NCBI GenBank assembly: GCA_963989245.1
Contig: OZ022339.1
Location: 18,060,662-18,124,661, forward strand
Direction: 5' to 3'
DNA: 64,000 nt
Source of the DNA: Nansenia antarctica
Lineage: Eukaryota; Chordata; Actinopteri; Argentiniformes; Microstomatidae
Numbering within the stretch: position 1 is the first letter of the stretch; the number at the start of each line of letters is the position of its first letter. The translations under genes and the position numbers were made by a program. Below are positions 63,739-64,000 of this stretch, in pieces. The notes below the pieces were generated by a model, which made no database searches, was not told the origin of the DNA, and saw nothing but the letters and a program-made list of their open reading frames with translations.

Positions 63739-64000
63739 CCCAGTCACCCTGCTGTAAGTCCAGCCAGAGGTTCTTAAAACCTTCTCACGAAAACACAACA
63801 AGAGAGTAAATAAAAAGGGGGAGGCGGTCTGTAAGAACATCTAGCAGAGGCCCTGAGCCCCTCTCAACCCCCATGACGACAAACACTATCAGGGGGGTGA
63901 CAGGCCCTCCTCCCTCCCTCTCATAGTAGCACACTGACACCTATAAACACTTATCTACCTCCCCCAGACCTCTAGATGGACTGCTACACACACACACACA

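Overview
The window is ray-finned fish (teleost) nuclear DNA. It contains intron-rich vertebrate genes with GT-AG splice sites. Introns are packed with Tc1/mariner, hAT and piggyBac-type DNA transposons, tRNA-derived SINEs, LINE 3' fragments and very long microsatellites and minisatellites. The species cannot be fixed from the sequence alone. No bacterial, plasmid or phage feature is present.

Three protein-coding genes lie head to tail on the minus strand. Read in their own direction they are: the last three exons of parkin (prkn, about 58258 to 56945), then an 18-exon ankyrin-repeat TRP-family cation channel (about 54336 to 38357), then the 5' two thirds of the N-recognin E3 ligase gene ubr2 (35443 down to the left edge). 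For ubr2 I placed 28 consecutive exons, a 29th cut by position 1, and one alternative exon. They encode about the first 1,100 residues, including the UBR box and the ClpS-like N-degron domain. Exon phases agree at every ubr2 and prkn junction. The TRP gene agrees from exon 3 to the stop except for one extra base in exon 8. Its two most 5' exons are less certain.

Layout: 1-1908 ubr2 exons 29-28 and a donor-derived minisatellite; 1909-9411 ubr2 exons 27-16 with a LINE tail, MITEs and a palindromic element; 9412-12999 one large intron with two hAT-like elements carrying 5-bp target duplications; 13006-13867 exons 15-14; 14390-17970 a Tc1 inside another Tc1-like element; 18173-23830 exons 13-6, with a mutually exclusive exon-11 pair and a piggyBac-like MITE holding a hAT-like MITE; 25279-28710 exons 5-2 and a minisatellite; 28890-34238 intron 1 with two multi-layer transposon nests; 35360-35443 exon 1 and promoter; 35560-38356 intergenic; 38357-54336 the TRP gene, with a 3.5-kb 32-bp minisatellite and a 330-bp CT tract; 54890-56900 intergenic; 56945-58258 prkn exons; 58390-64000 prkn intron with a 34-bp minisatellite and simple repeats.

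UBR2 and parkin are both ubiquitin E3 ligases (N-degron recognition and mitophagy respectively), but nothing here shows they work together. The main points of interest are the TRP channel, which I cannot place in a named mammalian subfamily, the tandem repeats grown out of or against splice sites, exon-edge duplications in ubr2, and transposon nests with legible target-site duplications, one confirmed by an empty paralogous site.
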